Assembly (NCBI RefSeq): GCF_002799245.1
Contig: NZ_NEQV01000004.1
Span: 124,001 to 188,000, forward strand
DNA: 64,000 nt
DNA from: Stenotrophomonas maltophilia
GTDB lineage: Bacteria; Pseudomonadota; Gammaproteobacteria; Xanthomonadales; Xanthomonadaceae
Direction: 5' to 3'
The notes under the pieces were generated by a model. The model was not told the origin of the DNA and ran no database searches. It worked only from the letters and a program-made list of their open reading frames with translations. Positions within the stretch are counted from its first letter, which is position 1; each line of letters opens with the position of its first letter. The position numbers and the translations under genes are program-made. This document shows positions 1 to 6,380 of this stretch, one piece after another.

Positions 1-65
1 CTATCAAAGCCTTTGAAGCGCTGCGCTGGCTATCAGTGCTCGGCTGTGGTCTGGAGCACATCCGG

Positions 66-842
66 TCAGCTCACCTTCCACAGCATGTATGCGGCAGTAA
101 TGAAGATCAGTACTGCAAATACCGTGTTCAGAGCTCCACGATAGTTGGCCAGCTTCGTCGAAGTTGCTGCACCTGCAATACCGCCAGCCACGCCGGCAAC
201 GACGAAAACTGCCGCGAGCTTCCAGTTGACCAGACCTGTACGCGCGTAGTTCAGTGCGGTGGTCATGCCAAATGCGGCGACGGCGACGAGCGAGCTTCCG
301 ACTGCGGCGATCATCGGCATGCCCGTCGCGGCCACCAGTGCGGGCACGATGAGAAAGCCTCCGCCAATGCCAAAGAAGCCAGAAAGCCCGCCGGCGGTGG
401 CGCCCAGCCCAATCAGCGCGGGCGCGTTGCCTCTGCCGAGCCGAGCGTCCGTGAGTCCAGGCGTGTTGCGCCTGCGAAGCATGGCGATGCCGACAACGAT
501 CATAGCCACAGCAAACAGCGCCAACAGGCTCCTGCCGTCGAACGCCTTGCCCAAGCTGGAACCCAGGTATGCGCCCGCGATCCCCGCCAGAGCGAAGACC
601 GAGGCACAAGGCCAGCGAACGTTCCCTCTACGGGCATGTATCACCAGATTCGACACCGCATTGACCGCTACTGCCAGGGCGCTGGTGCCGATAGCCACAT
701 GCGGATCTCCCACTCCGACCACGTAGAGCATCAGTGGCACCGCCAGGATGGATCCGCCCCCACCGACCACGCCCAGGACGAAGCCGACCAGGACGCCAGA
801 CAGGCCGCCCAGAACCAACTGCAGCAGAGATAGCGCTTCCAT
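66..842 (-). CDS. TSUP (TauE/SafE) family sulfur-anion permease
   Basis: Predicted inner-membrane permease of the TSUP/DUF81 family, whose members move sulfite, thiosulfate or sulfonates. The 258-aa product is almost wholly hydrophobic, with about eight membrane segments. It shows the two internal repeats typical of the family: a glycine-rich GVVGGGGS near residue 25 and GIGGGF in the second half. It is the last gene of a five-gene minus-strand operon and starts 3 nt after the stop of the DUF442 gene. The partners (persulfide dioxygenase, YeeE/YedE proteins) suggest it exports sulfite made from persulfide. The family call is firm, but the substrate is inferred from context. Confidence 0.9.
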   Translation of the reverse strand: MEALSLLQLVLGGLSGVLVGFVLGVVGGGGSILAVPLMLYVVGVGDPHVAIGTSALAVAVNAVSNLVIHARRGNVRWPCASVFALAGIAGAYLGSSLGKAFDGRSLLALFAVAMIVVGIAMLRRRNTPGLTDARLGRGNAPALIGLGATAGGLSGFFGIGGGFLIVPALVAATGMPMIAAVGSSLVAVAAFGMTTALNYARTGLVNWKLAAVFVVAGVAGGIAGAATSTKLANYRGALNTVFAVLIFITAAYMLWKVS

Positions 843-845
843 ATG

Positions 846-1283
846 TCAGTCGCCGGACGCCGGGCCTTGCTGCAGCCGTGTTGCGATGGAAGAAAGGTCA
901 TAGCCTGCATCCGAAGCAACAGACAGGACGTGGTCAAACGCCGCTCCATTGTGAACGACTTCCGACAGCGCCCAAAGCATCGCAGCACGGGTGCCGGTTC
1001 TGCAGTACGCGGCAACAGGGCTTGGCAGCGCTTCGATCAACTTGGCAAAGGTATGCACCTGATCATCGGTAATAACGCCAGGCAGCGCAGGAAGATAGGC
1101 AAACTGCATGCCCGCCTGGTGGCAGGCGGCCTGCAGCGCATGGTGACTGGGCTGCTCCGGCTGTTCATCGTCGGGGCGGTTGCAGATCACGCTCGCAAAG
1201 CCCTGCTCCTTCAGGGCTTCAATGTCCTTTGGCAGGAGCTGGCCGGACACCTTGAGGCTGGCGGAGAGTGGCTTGAGGTTCAT
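846..1283 (-). CDS. DUF442 (Blh-type) rhodanese/phosphatase-like protein
   Basis: A 145-aa protein of the DUF442 / TIGR01244 family, related to dual-specificity phosphatases and rhodanese-like sulfur transferases. The active-site loop is visible as CRTGTR, with Cys94 and Arg99 (a CX4R signature). In BigR operons this domain is often fused to the persulfide dioxygenase (Blh); here it is a separate gene. It probably passes sulfane sulfur or processes persulfide products. The ATG at 1283 is chosen because it overlaps the upstream gene by 4 nt and begins the conserved domain. A longer in-frame extension to 1538 overlaps that neighbour and is rejected. The exact reaction is not established from sequence. 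Confidence 0.88.
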   Translation of the reverse strand: MNLKPLSASLKVSGQLLPKDIEALKEQGFASVICNRPDDEQPEQPSHHALQAACHQAGMQFAYLPALPGVITDDQVHTFAKLIEALPSPVAAYCRTGTRAAMLWALSEVVHNGAAFDHVLSVASDAGYDLSSIATRLQQGPASGD

Positions 1284-1711
1284 GGTTCTCCCGTAGTTGC
1301 AGTGGGGCGGTGAATGAGGCCATGCAGGAGCACGCCAGCGATCATTGCCGTGGCGAAGATGATCGCGAAGGGCTGGCCGGTTCCCAGCAACGCGATGGCT
1401 GGGCCGGGACATAGTCCGGCCAGACCCCAACCCAGGCCGAATATCGCCGCACCGATCACCAGGCGCCGATCGATGATGCGATGGGTGGGAATGTGCAGCG
1501 ATACGGCAAGCAGCGGCGTTCTGCGGGCGCGTATCCACAGGTAGGCTGCGCCGGAAGGGATCAGTGCGCCCAGCATGACCAGCGCCAGGGAGGGGTCCCA
1601 GGCGTCGCTCACATCAAGGAAAGCAAGCACGCGGGCTGGGTTGGCCATACCGGATACGACCAGTCCCAGTCCGAAGAGTGCGCCGCACAGGAACGCGGCG
1701 AGACGGATCAT
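1280..1711 (-). CDS. YeeE/YedE-like membrane protein (DUF6691 half)
   Basis: A 143-aa integral membrane protein, one half of the two-gene YeeE/YedE pair found in BigR/persulfide operons. Four to five hydrophobic segments are visible. The conserved AGLCPGPA motif has Cys101, which in the thiosulfate transporter TsuA/YeeE family is part of the sulfur-relay path through the membrane. It overlaps the upstream YeeE gene by 4 nt (1708-1711) and the downstream DUF442 gene by 4 nt, so translation is probably coupled. Likely role: import or relay of thiosulfate or other sulfane sulfur together with the 1708-2148 product. The substrate is inferred. Confidence 0.88.
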   Translation of the reverse strand: MIRLAAFLCGALFGLGLVVSGMANPARVLAFLDVSDAWDPSLALVMLGALIPSGAAYLWIRARRTPLLAVSLHIPTHRIIDRRLVIGAAIFGLGWGLAGLCPGPAIALLGTGQPFAIIFATAMIAGVLLHGLIHRPTATTGEP

Positions 1712-2148
1712 GCCGTGCCCCCCGCCACAATCCGTACCAGGGTCGCCGTGGCCATGCCCATGAGCATGAACACGCAGGTAGCCACCACCGACCGCGACGA
1801 TCCCCTGCCCAGGCCGCAGACACCGTGCCCACTGGTACAGCCAGCGCCAAGGCGAGTTCCGTAACCCACCAGCAGTCCGGCAATCACCAATACCACTGCT
1901 CCGTTTGCGGAGAGCGCCGGCAATAGTATGGGCCTGGCCGCCAATGCCAAGCCTGACGCCAGGGCAAGTCCCGCCAGGAATAGGGCTGCACTCCCGCGTC
2001 CGCCGTCACCCGGCATGCCCAGTGTCTTGGCAAGTAGACCCGAGATGCCGGCAACGCGGCCGAGAAGGACCAGATAGGCACCGGCGGCTGTTCCAATCAT
2101 GGCACCGCCAGCGAGTGGCCAGTACCAAGCCAAATGAGAGAGCGTCAT
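1708..2148 (-). CDS. YeeE/YedE family sulfur transporter half
   Basis: A 146-aa membrane protein with about four hydrophobic helices and the diagnostic YeeE/YedE motif GAGCTSGHG (Cys104), plus Cys111. In TsuA-type transporters the cysteine of this motif contacts thiosulfate. It pairs with the next gene, which carries the second conserved cysteine motif. The ATG at 2148 overlaps the stop of the upstream dioxygenase gene by 4 nt. A longer in-frame start at 2217 would run into that gene and is unlikely. Second gene of the persulfide operon. Confidence 0.9.
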   Translation of the reverse strand: MTLSHLAWYWPLAGGAMIGTAAGAYLVLLGRVAGISGLLAKTLGMPGDGGRGSAALFLAGLALASGLALAARPILLPALSANGAVVLVIAGLLVGYGTRLGAGCTSGHGVCGLGRGSSRSVVATCVFMLMGMATATLVRIVAGGTA

Positions 2149-3086
2149 AGCAGGTCCACCGGCAGCTTGAGGTAGCGCACGCCGTTGTCCTCGGGTTCGG
2201 GCAGATGGCCGGCGCACATGTTGACCTGCACTGAAGGCAGGATCAGTCGCGGCATCGGGAGCGTCGCGTCACGGGCTTCCCGCATTTCCACGAACATGGC
2301 TTCGGTCACGCCCTCGTGCACATGCAGGTTGGTTGTCCTTTCGGCACGGATGGTTGTCTCCCATACGAAATGGTTTCGACCGGTGGCCTTGTAGTCATGG
2401 CACAAGAAGACGCGGGTGGCGTCGGGCAGGGACATAAGGCGCTGGATCGAGCGATACAACTGGCGAGCGGAACCACCTGGAAAATCGCAGCGGGCGGTGC
2501 CGTAGTCCGGCATGAACAGCGTGTCTCCAGGAAATACGGCGTCGCCGATCACGTACGCCATACAAGCGGGGGTGTGGCCCGGCACGTGCAGCGACATCGC
2601 CTGGAGATTACCGATGCGGAAGGAGGCACCATCGGCGAACAGCCGATCAAACTGGCTGCCATCCCGCTTGAATGCAGTGCCGGCATTGAAGACTTTGCCG
2701 AAGGTTTCCTGGACAGTGGTGATGCGCTCGCCGATGGCCAGCGTACCTCCCACCTGGCCCTGCAGCCATGGTGCTGCTGAGAGGTGGTCGGCATGCGCGT
2801 GGGTTTCCAGCAACCATTGCACCTGTAGGCGCTCGGTCCGCACGTAGTCCACCAACGCCGATGCGGAGGCAGTGGAGGTGCGGGCTGCGGCCATGTCGAA
2901 GTCAAGGACGCTGTCGATGATGGCGCACGCTGAAGAAGATGGATCGCGTACGACGTGACTGGCAGTGAAAGTGGCAGGATCGAAGAAGGTCTTTACATGA
3001 GGCGAGGGGAGCAGGCCGGCACGGGCATCGTTGACGACGCGGACAGCCTGCTCCAAGGGGGCGTCTACCGCTACGGATTGGTTCAC
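2145..3086 (-). CDS. ETHE1/Blh-type persulfide dioxygenase (MBL fold)
   Basis: Metallo-beta-lactamase-fold hydrolase of the ETHE1/Blh group, which oxidises glutathione persulfide to sulfite with non-haem iron. The 313-aa product carries the metal motif THAHADH (His96, His98, Asp100, His101), a VPGHTPACM segment with the next ligand, GDTLF (Asp ligand) and a CHDY motif near the C-terminus. The GTG at 3086 is preferred: GGAG lies 6 nt upstream, and the longer ATG start at 3143 would put coding sequence inside the operator. First gene of the operon, divergent from the BigR-type regulator. Unlike many Blh proteins it lacks a fused DUF442 domain, which is supplied by a separate gene. Confidence 0.9.
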   Translation of the reverse strand: MNQSVAVDAPLEQAVRVVNDARAGLLPSPHVKTFFDPATFTASHVVRDPSSSACAIIDSVLDFDMAAARTSTASASALVDYVRTERLQVQWLLETHAHADHLSAAPWLQGQVGGTLAIGERITTVQETFGKVFNAGTAFKRDGSQFDRLFADGASFRIGNLQAMSLHVPGHTPACMAYVIGDAVFPGDTLFMPDYGTARCDFPGGSARQLYRSIQRLMSLPDATRVFLCHDYKATGRNHFVWETTIRAERTTNLHVHEGVTEAMFVEMREARDATLPMPRLILPSVQVNMCAGHLPEPEDNGVRYLKLPVDLL

Positions 3087-3122
3087 GACTGGCTCCGGGG
3101 GGATTGGTTGCTTAATACTTAC

Positions 3123-3147
3123 ATAGTTACATAAAGTGTGCAACTAT
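3123..3147. promoter_or_regulatory. Candidate BigR operator between persulfide operon and regulator
   Basis: The AT-rich gap between the divergent genes holds an inverted repeat, ATAGTT (3123-3128) and AACTAT (3142-3147), with 13 nt between the arms. It lies 37 nt upstream of the dioxygenase start and 30 nt upstream of the regulator start, so one dimer could repress both promoters. BigR-type regulators are known to bind AT-rich palindromes in such intergenic regions. Binding here is inferred from position and symmetry. Confidence 0.55.
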
Positions 3148-3176
3148 AGAAGCATGCTAGACTGGGCGCCTTCCCC

Positions 3177-3551
3177 ATGGTGTTTGCATCACATCACCCG
3201 GCCAAGTTGCCCTTACCCGTGACCAGCCCCCCATTCAGCCCGTCAGACCTAGCCACGATGAAGGAGCGCGTGCCCGAAGTGGCCGAGTTGCTGCGCTTCA
3301 TGGCCACTCCCTCCCGCCTGTTGCTGCTGTGCCAGCTCGCCCAAGGTGAAATGACGGTGAGCGGACTGGAGGACGCCACCGGCATCCGACAGCCGGCGCT
3401 CTCCCAGCAACTGGCCGAACTCCGCCAACGAAAGCTTGTAGCGACCCGACGGGAATCGCGGTCGATCGTCTACCGCATGGCAGACCCGCGCGTTGCAGCA
3501 CTGCTGGGCGCGATGCATGGGATCTTCTGTGCGGACGATACATCAACTTGA
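3177..3551 (+). CDS. bigR: ArsR/BigR-type sulfide-responsive repressor
   Basis: A 124-aa winged-helix ArsR-family regulator. The HTH is at about residues 58-90 (recognition helix around IRQPALSQQLAEL), followed by the beta wing RRESRSIVYR. It has two cysteines, Cys52 and Cys118. Their separation (66 residues) equals that of the redox-active pair in BigR (Cys42/Cys108), which forms a disulfide or polysulfide bridge and releases DNA. It is divergent from the persulfide operon it presumably represses. The first 25 residues are poorly conserved in such proteins, and the ATG at 3258 (MKERVPE) is an alternative start. Family and role are well supported; the DNA target is inferred. Confidence 0.85.
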   Translation: MVFASHHPAKLPLPVTSPPFSPSDLATMKERVPEVAELLRFMATPSRLLLLCQLAQGEMTVSGLEDATGIRQPALSQQLAELRQRKLVATRRESRSIVYRMADPRVAALLGAMHGIFCADDTST

Positions 3552-3641
3552 AGTGGCCTAAGGCGTCTAGAAGGGACGGGCTAGACTCACTGACCTAGGG
3601 GAATTTAGGCCATCGGCGTAGTCTGCCCCAAAACCAATTGA

Positions 3642-3668
3642 CCGCAGCAGGCTCGAGGTCTGCTGCGG
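3642..3668 (+). terminator. Hairpin after the BigR-type gene
   Basis: Perfect 9-nt inverted repeat CCGCAGCAG / CTGCTGCGG with a 9-nt loop, 90 nt after the regulator stop. There is no T-run, so it is either a weak terminator or a processing structure. Confidence 0.4.
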
Positions 3669-3696
3669 CCTAGGGATGTTTATCAGGGATGGGGTG

Positions 3697-3726
3697 GATG
3701 TCTGCTTATGGCCGAAAGCGGACATC
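3697..3726. repeat. Dispersed palindrome, copy 1
   Basis: Inverted repeat GATGTCTGCTT / AAGCGGACATC (3697-3707 and 3716-3726, one G-T pair) around ATGGCCGA. Degenerate relatives are seen near 3787 (AGAGCGGACATC), at 4991-5001 (AAAGCGGACATC) and at 6131-6156 (GTGTCCGCTTTTGGCCGGAA). All sightings in this window lie in the 3.5-6.4 kb foreign segment, so it appears to have arrived with that DNA. Confidence 0.55.
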
Positions 3727-3995
3727 GCCAAGGCAGTGGATTAAGGTTGTTTATCGTGGCATGGGCATGGCACCTTTCGATCCAGAGCGGACATCAGCGT
3801 GAGCGCACGCTCTGCACCCTGGTAGCTCTCACTACACATCGGACTGTTAAGTGAACCACAGCCGTCCTAAAATGAGGCCGTATCAAGGGTCTAGTCCTCA
3901 AATCACGGGCTGCGGGTACTTCGTATAGCCCGACTCGAGGAGCCGACCATTGTTCATTTAGCACGGCGCAATCATTCTGGGCAGCGGACGGGGAC

Positions 3996-4919
3996 GTGAT
4001 GAAGCAAGACATGAAGGAAAAGCTCAAAGAAGCCGTGTTTGATGTCGAGCACGCTTTAGGAATGTACGCTTCTGGCTACTGCACCATTCCAGCAGAAGCA
4101 ATCTATGACAAAGATGCGTTGGCTTCAGTCATGAGCGTAGTCAAAGATTGCCATATCTACCTTATTGGGCTCGTACCCAGGATTGTCCTTGAGAATGCAA
4201 AACTAGAGAACGACAAGCTGAGCATTTTTATGAGTGCTCTAGGACAGACTTACGAGGTCAAGTACCCGTGCCCAGAAGGGTGTCGGTTGCAGCTGGTCGA
4301 TGACATATATCACGTTGTTGATGCATCGGGACGCTTGGGATGGCCAAGTCCTCAGGACCTACAGGCACGACTAAGCTCCATATCGCAGGCGATAGATTTC
4401 GACGTGAAGTACATCGGGCAGGCCTACGGAAAAGATGGATCACGCAATGCCTTAGACAGACTGCTGAAGCACGAGACGCTTCAGAAAATTGCCTTGAAAG
4501 GCATTCCTGAGACGCACAAGCTAACCCTGCTGCTGTTGACAGTTGTTCCCAACAGTCAGCTCTTCACGTTCTTCAATCCATTCGCCAAGAACAAAGATAA
4601 TGATGGGACGCGCATTCGCGCGGGGCTGGAGAAGCTATACGAGACTAGTGAGCAAGAACGAATCACTCTCTATGAGGCATCACTTATCCGGTACTTCTCT
4701 CCCGAGTACAACATTGAGTTCAAAAACAGCTTCCCGTCCACCAACCTGAAGGTCCTTCAAGCCTGCTACGAGAAGGATTTCAGTGCGCTTGTGGCAGAGA
4801 TATGCATCGACGAGCTTCCGTTCAGATTAAGATCTGACTGTGTAGCACCGGCGCACTATCACATAGCTAAGCACAACTTGCATAAAGAGAGTGACCGGCG
4901 AATATTCTTTGGACTGTAG
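3996..4919 (+). CDS. Unrecognised protein with GIY-YIG-like nuclease core
   Basis: A 307-aa protein that I cannot assign to a named family. The middle and end look like a GIY-YIG nuclease fold. VKYIGQAYG at about residue 140 resembles the YIG strand. An arginine/histidine helix (LDRLLKHETL) follows, and LYEASLIRYFSPEYN at about residue 235 resembles the glutamate helix plus P-x-x-N end of that fold. The first 130 residues are unlike anything I recognise. Start: GTG at 3996 or ATG at 3999 (overlapping), after a weak GGGGA. Codon use is AT-richer than the core genes, fitting transfer. It lies between the BigR operon and a second, clearer GIY-YIG gene. A role in mobility or defence is plausible but unproven. 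Confidence 0.6.
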   Translation: MMKQDMKEKLKEAVFDVEHALGMYASGYCTIPAEAIYDKDALASVMSVVKDCHIYLIGLVPRIVLENAKLENDKLSIFMSALGQTYEVKYPCPEGCRLQLVDDIYHVVDASGRLGWPSPQDLQARLSSISQAIDFDVKYIGQAYGKDGSRNALDRLLKHETLQKIALKGIPETHKLTLLLLTVVPNSQLFTFFNPFAKNKDNDGTRIRAGLEKLYETSEQERITLYEASLIRYFSPEYNIEFKNSFPSTNLKVLQACYEKDFSALVAEICIDELPFRLRSDCVAPAHYHIAKHNLHKESDRRIFFGL

Positions 4920-5044
4920 TTCGGTGAATTCTCTGTCTGCTGCTGGCGGGAAGCTGTCGTGGGCTCGACATGGCAGCAACTGACCCAAAGCGGACATCCA
5001 TCAGTGCTTGTCCACTGCTCTTGAAATGCGGCCTGGTCTGCTTG

Positions 5045-5083
5045 CTGGGTCCGGCTATGCCTCGGCTTGTCAGCCGGACCCAG
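5045..5083. repeat. Inverted repeat in the cassette spacer
   Basis: Perfect 12-nt arms CTGGGTCCGGCT (5045-5056) and AGCCGGACCCAG (5072-5083) with a 15-nt loop. A related half-site (CCGGACCCAG then ATCCGGCTAC) recurs at 5153-5175, just before the core site at 5182. Possibly a terminator for the 3996 gene or a degraded recombination site. Confidence 0.5.
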
Positions 5084-5181
5084 CAGCCCTAAGATCGAGC
5101 CGCTGTCAGCGGGGATAGCCCACCATATGGTGGTATGTGGATAAGTCGTGTAACCGGACCCAGGGATCCGGCTACAAGGTA

Positions 5182-5188
5182 GTTAGGC
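5182..5188 (+). other. Integron-type core site (GTTAGGC)
   Basis: GTTAGGC matches the consensus GTTRRRY at which integron integrases cut, and is the sequence usually found at the 5' edge of a gene cassette. It lies 11 nt before the ATG at 5200, as expected for a cassette gene. A complete attC on its upstream side is not evident, so it could derive from attI or from a decayed attC. Confidence 0.5.
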
Positions 5189-5199
5189 AGCAGGGGGAG

Positions 5200-5796
5200 A
5201 TGGTGGACAGCCGAAGTATCTTTGAAAGACTGACACGATCCGTGCCAATCAATCTCGCAGACCTCCCAGAAGAGTTCGGTATCTACGCTCTTTGGGACCA
5301 TGAACGACAAATCCGGTACATCGGTAGCACACCAAAAGCCACCGAGGGATTCCGCACCAGGATTTACAGCAAGCACGCCACTGGCAGCGAAGGTCGCAGC
5401 CACAAGTTCACGCAAGCGTATTGCACCGGCCGTATGTGGCGTTACTGCAAGAAGCTTGATCACCCAGCTGCCGCTCGCGAGCAGTCCGCCACAGATGCGG
5501 ACGCAGCAAAGAAGCTGAGAAACGCCTTTATTCGTAAGCACTGTGGGGCGAGCTACGTATCCATACCTCGTAGCTATCTGCCAGAGCCATACTTCGCAAA
5601 CCTCACTTCATTGGAGTTCCAGCTTCAGGCTATGGCACCTTCAAGCATGCGGGCGTGGGAGGGTATTGGGTTTCGGCCTCTACCAGAACCGGCACCTCTC
5701 GTGGATCGCTTGTTGGCTGAACTACCTCACTTTGCAGCAGGCGCTGAAAGGCAGCATGCCATCTATAAGGCGCATGTGCTTTGCACTGATGTCTAA
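5200..5796 (+). CDS. GIY-YIG nuclease domain protein, cut short by an in-frame stop
   Basis: A 198-aa GIY-YIG protein. FGIYALWDHERQIRYIGST (about residues 26-44) carries the GIY and YIG strands. An arginine follows in GFRTRIYSKH, and a glutamate helix (LTSLEFQLQAMAP) comes near residue 140. Such domains nick DNA in homing endonucleases, repair enzymes and restriction systems. ATG 5200 sits 11 nt after an integron-type core site; GTG 5203 in the same frame is equally possible, with GGGGGAG just before. The frame is interrupted by TAA at 5794-5796, but the same frame then stays open to 6078 with protein-like content. The shown product is therefore probably a truncated version of a 292-residue ancestor. 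Confidence 0.7.
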   Translation: MVDSRSIFERLTRSVPINLADLPEEFGIYALWDHERQIRYIGSTPKATEGFRTRIYSKHATGSEGRSHKFTQAYCTGRMWRYCKKLDHPAAAREQSATDADAAKKLRNAFIRKHCGASYVSIPRSYLPEPYFANLTSLEFQLQAMAPSSMRAWEGIGFRPLPEPAPLVDRLLAELPHFAAGAERQHAIYKAHVLCTDV

Positions 5797-6078
5797 CAAT
5801 TCATTGATACTCGCCTTCTCAACAAGCTGCGCAATCAATGCGCGCATGAGTGGGGAGATTTCCGCATTGCCCAACAGATAGTTGATACCTACATTGAGCC
5901 AATGACAATGAAACATGCGCTCAATGCTGAAAATGAGGTCCAACCGATCCTGTTCCCACCAAGCTGCGCGCCGAAGCAAGTGCTCGTCAGTACCCTTGCG
6001 GCGTTGATCACCTTTGCGAACCTGCTCAAGCCCCTTCTCAAAGCGGCCGTCACGGAGGGAACGGGTGACGGCATCTAA
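5797..6078 (+). pseudogene. Continuation of the GIY-YIG gene beyond its stop; HEPN-like RNxxxH segment
   Basis: Directly after TAA 5794-5796 the same frame encodes 93 residues ending in a TAA that lies within the attC R'' box, exactly where a cassette gene should end. The segment begins QFIDTRLLNKLRNQCAHEWG. Its RNQCAH (5830-5847) fits the RNxxxH signature of HEPN domains and of the MltR-like family. Codon use looks native to this frame. It is read as the C-terminal domain of the preceding gene, separated by a single nonsense change. An alternative is a separate small protein with an upstream start that I cannot find (first ATG at 5901). Confidence 0.55.
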
Positions 6079-6129
6079 CGATTCCAAGCCGAAGCCGCCT
6101 GATGGCTCGGCTTAGTTCAGGCGTTTGGC
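6073..6129 (+). other. attC recombination site (59-base element type)
   Basis: A 57-nt site with the layout of an integron attC. It has R'' ATCTAAC (6073-6079, perfect RYYYAAC), L'' AAGCCGA (6086-6092), a short central loop, L' TCGGCTT (6107-6113, exact complement of L'') and R' GTTTGGC (6123-6129, one mismatch to GTTRRRY). The stretch TTCCAAGCCGA...TCGGCTTAGTTCAGGCGTT closely resembles attC sites of xanthomonad and pseudomonad cassettes. The stop codon of the upstream frame overlaps R''. Integrases act on its folded bottom strand. Confidence 0.8.
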
Positions 6130-6377
6130 GGTGTCCGCTTTTGGCCGGAAGCGTACGCTGACCAAACGATGTTTTAGCCCGGCCACTCACGGGCCGTCGG
6201 GCGCTCAACGGGGCCAATACAGTGCCCCTGAGTCCTCGCCGCATTAGTCGGAACGCTAACCTCCCCTTCATTGCCATGGGCTAGGGGGGAATTTCTATCC
6301 TGAGCCGCGTTAGCCTTGACAGAGCACCAGTTCGATAGGGGTTGCGCTGAACACTTCCCCTCAAACACATATAGTGT
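6130..6377. other. Spacer between the attC and the truncated radical SAM gene
   Basis: No coding sequence is supported. It holds the partial palindrome copy at 6131-6156 and an inverted repeat CGTTTGG / CCAAACG (6122-6128, 6162-6168). The segment leads straight into coding sequence for the middle of a radical SAM protein at about 6380, so the foreign DNA ends here. Confidence 0.5.
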
Positions 6378-6380
6378 TGG

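Larger units (their letters stand above)
3552..3995. other. Gene-free spacer at the start of the foreign segment
   Basis: No convincing coding sequence in 444 nt. It holds the hairpin at 3642-3668, a palindrome at 3697-3726 with a half copy near 3787, and a short inverted repeat CGGGCT / AGCCCG (3906-3911, 3927-3932) upstream of the next gene. Base composition starts to drop here towards the AT-richer genes that follow. A promoter for the 3996 gene must lie here, but I see no strong -10/-35 pair. Confidence 0.5.
5183..6123 (+). mobile_element. Probable integron gene cassette (no integrase nearby)
   Basis: A circularisable unit can be drawn from the core site at 5182/5183 to the R' site of the attC at 6123. 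It contains one open frame in the forward direction that stops inside the attC, the usual cassette design. No intI gene is present in the window, so this would be an isolated attC/cassette (CALIN-like) or the end of an array that continues elsewhere. The downstream attC is the strong part of the evidence; the upstream edge rests on a 7-nt match. Confidence 0.6.

Noticed and set aside
3846..3852. GTTAAGT as a further integron core site
   Set aside because: A 7-nt degenerate motif expected by chance; no attC arms and no start codon just downstream.
5149..5188. Complete attC ending at the core site 5182-5188
   Set aside because: A stem CCGGA/TCCGG is present, but the left box (GTGTAAC) and the spacing do not fit attC; only the core site is kept.
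5722..6087. Minus-strand open frame of 121 codons
   Set aside because: It overlaps the forward frame that carries the GIY-YIG gene and its continuation. The forward reading ends properly in an attC and has more protein-like content, so the minus frame is taken as a shadow.
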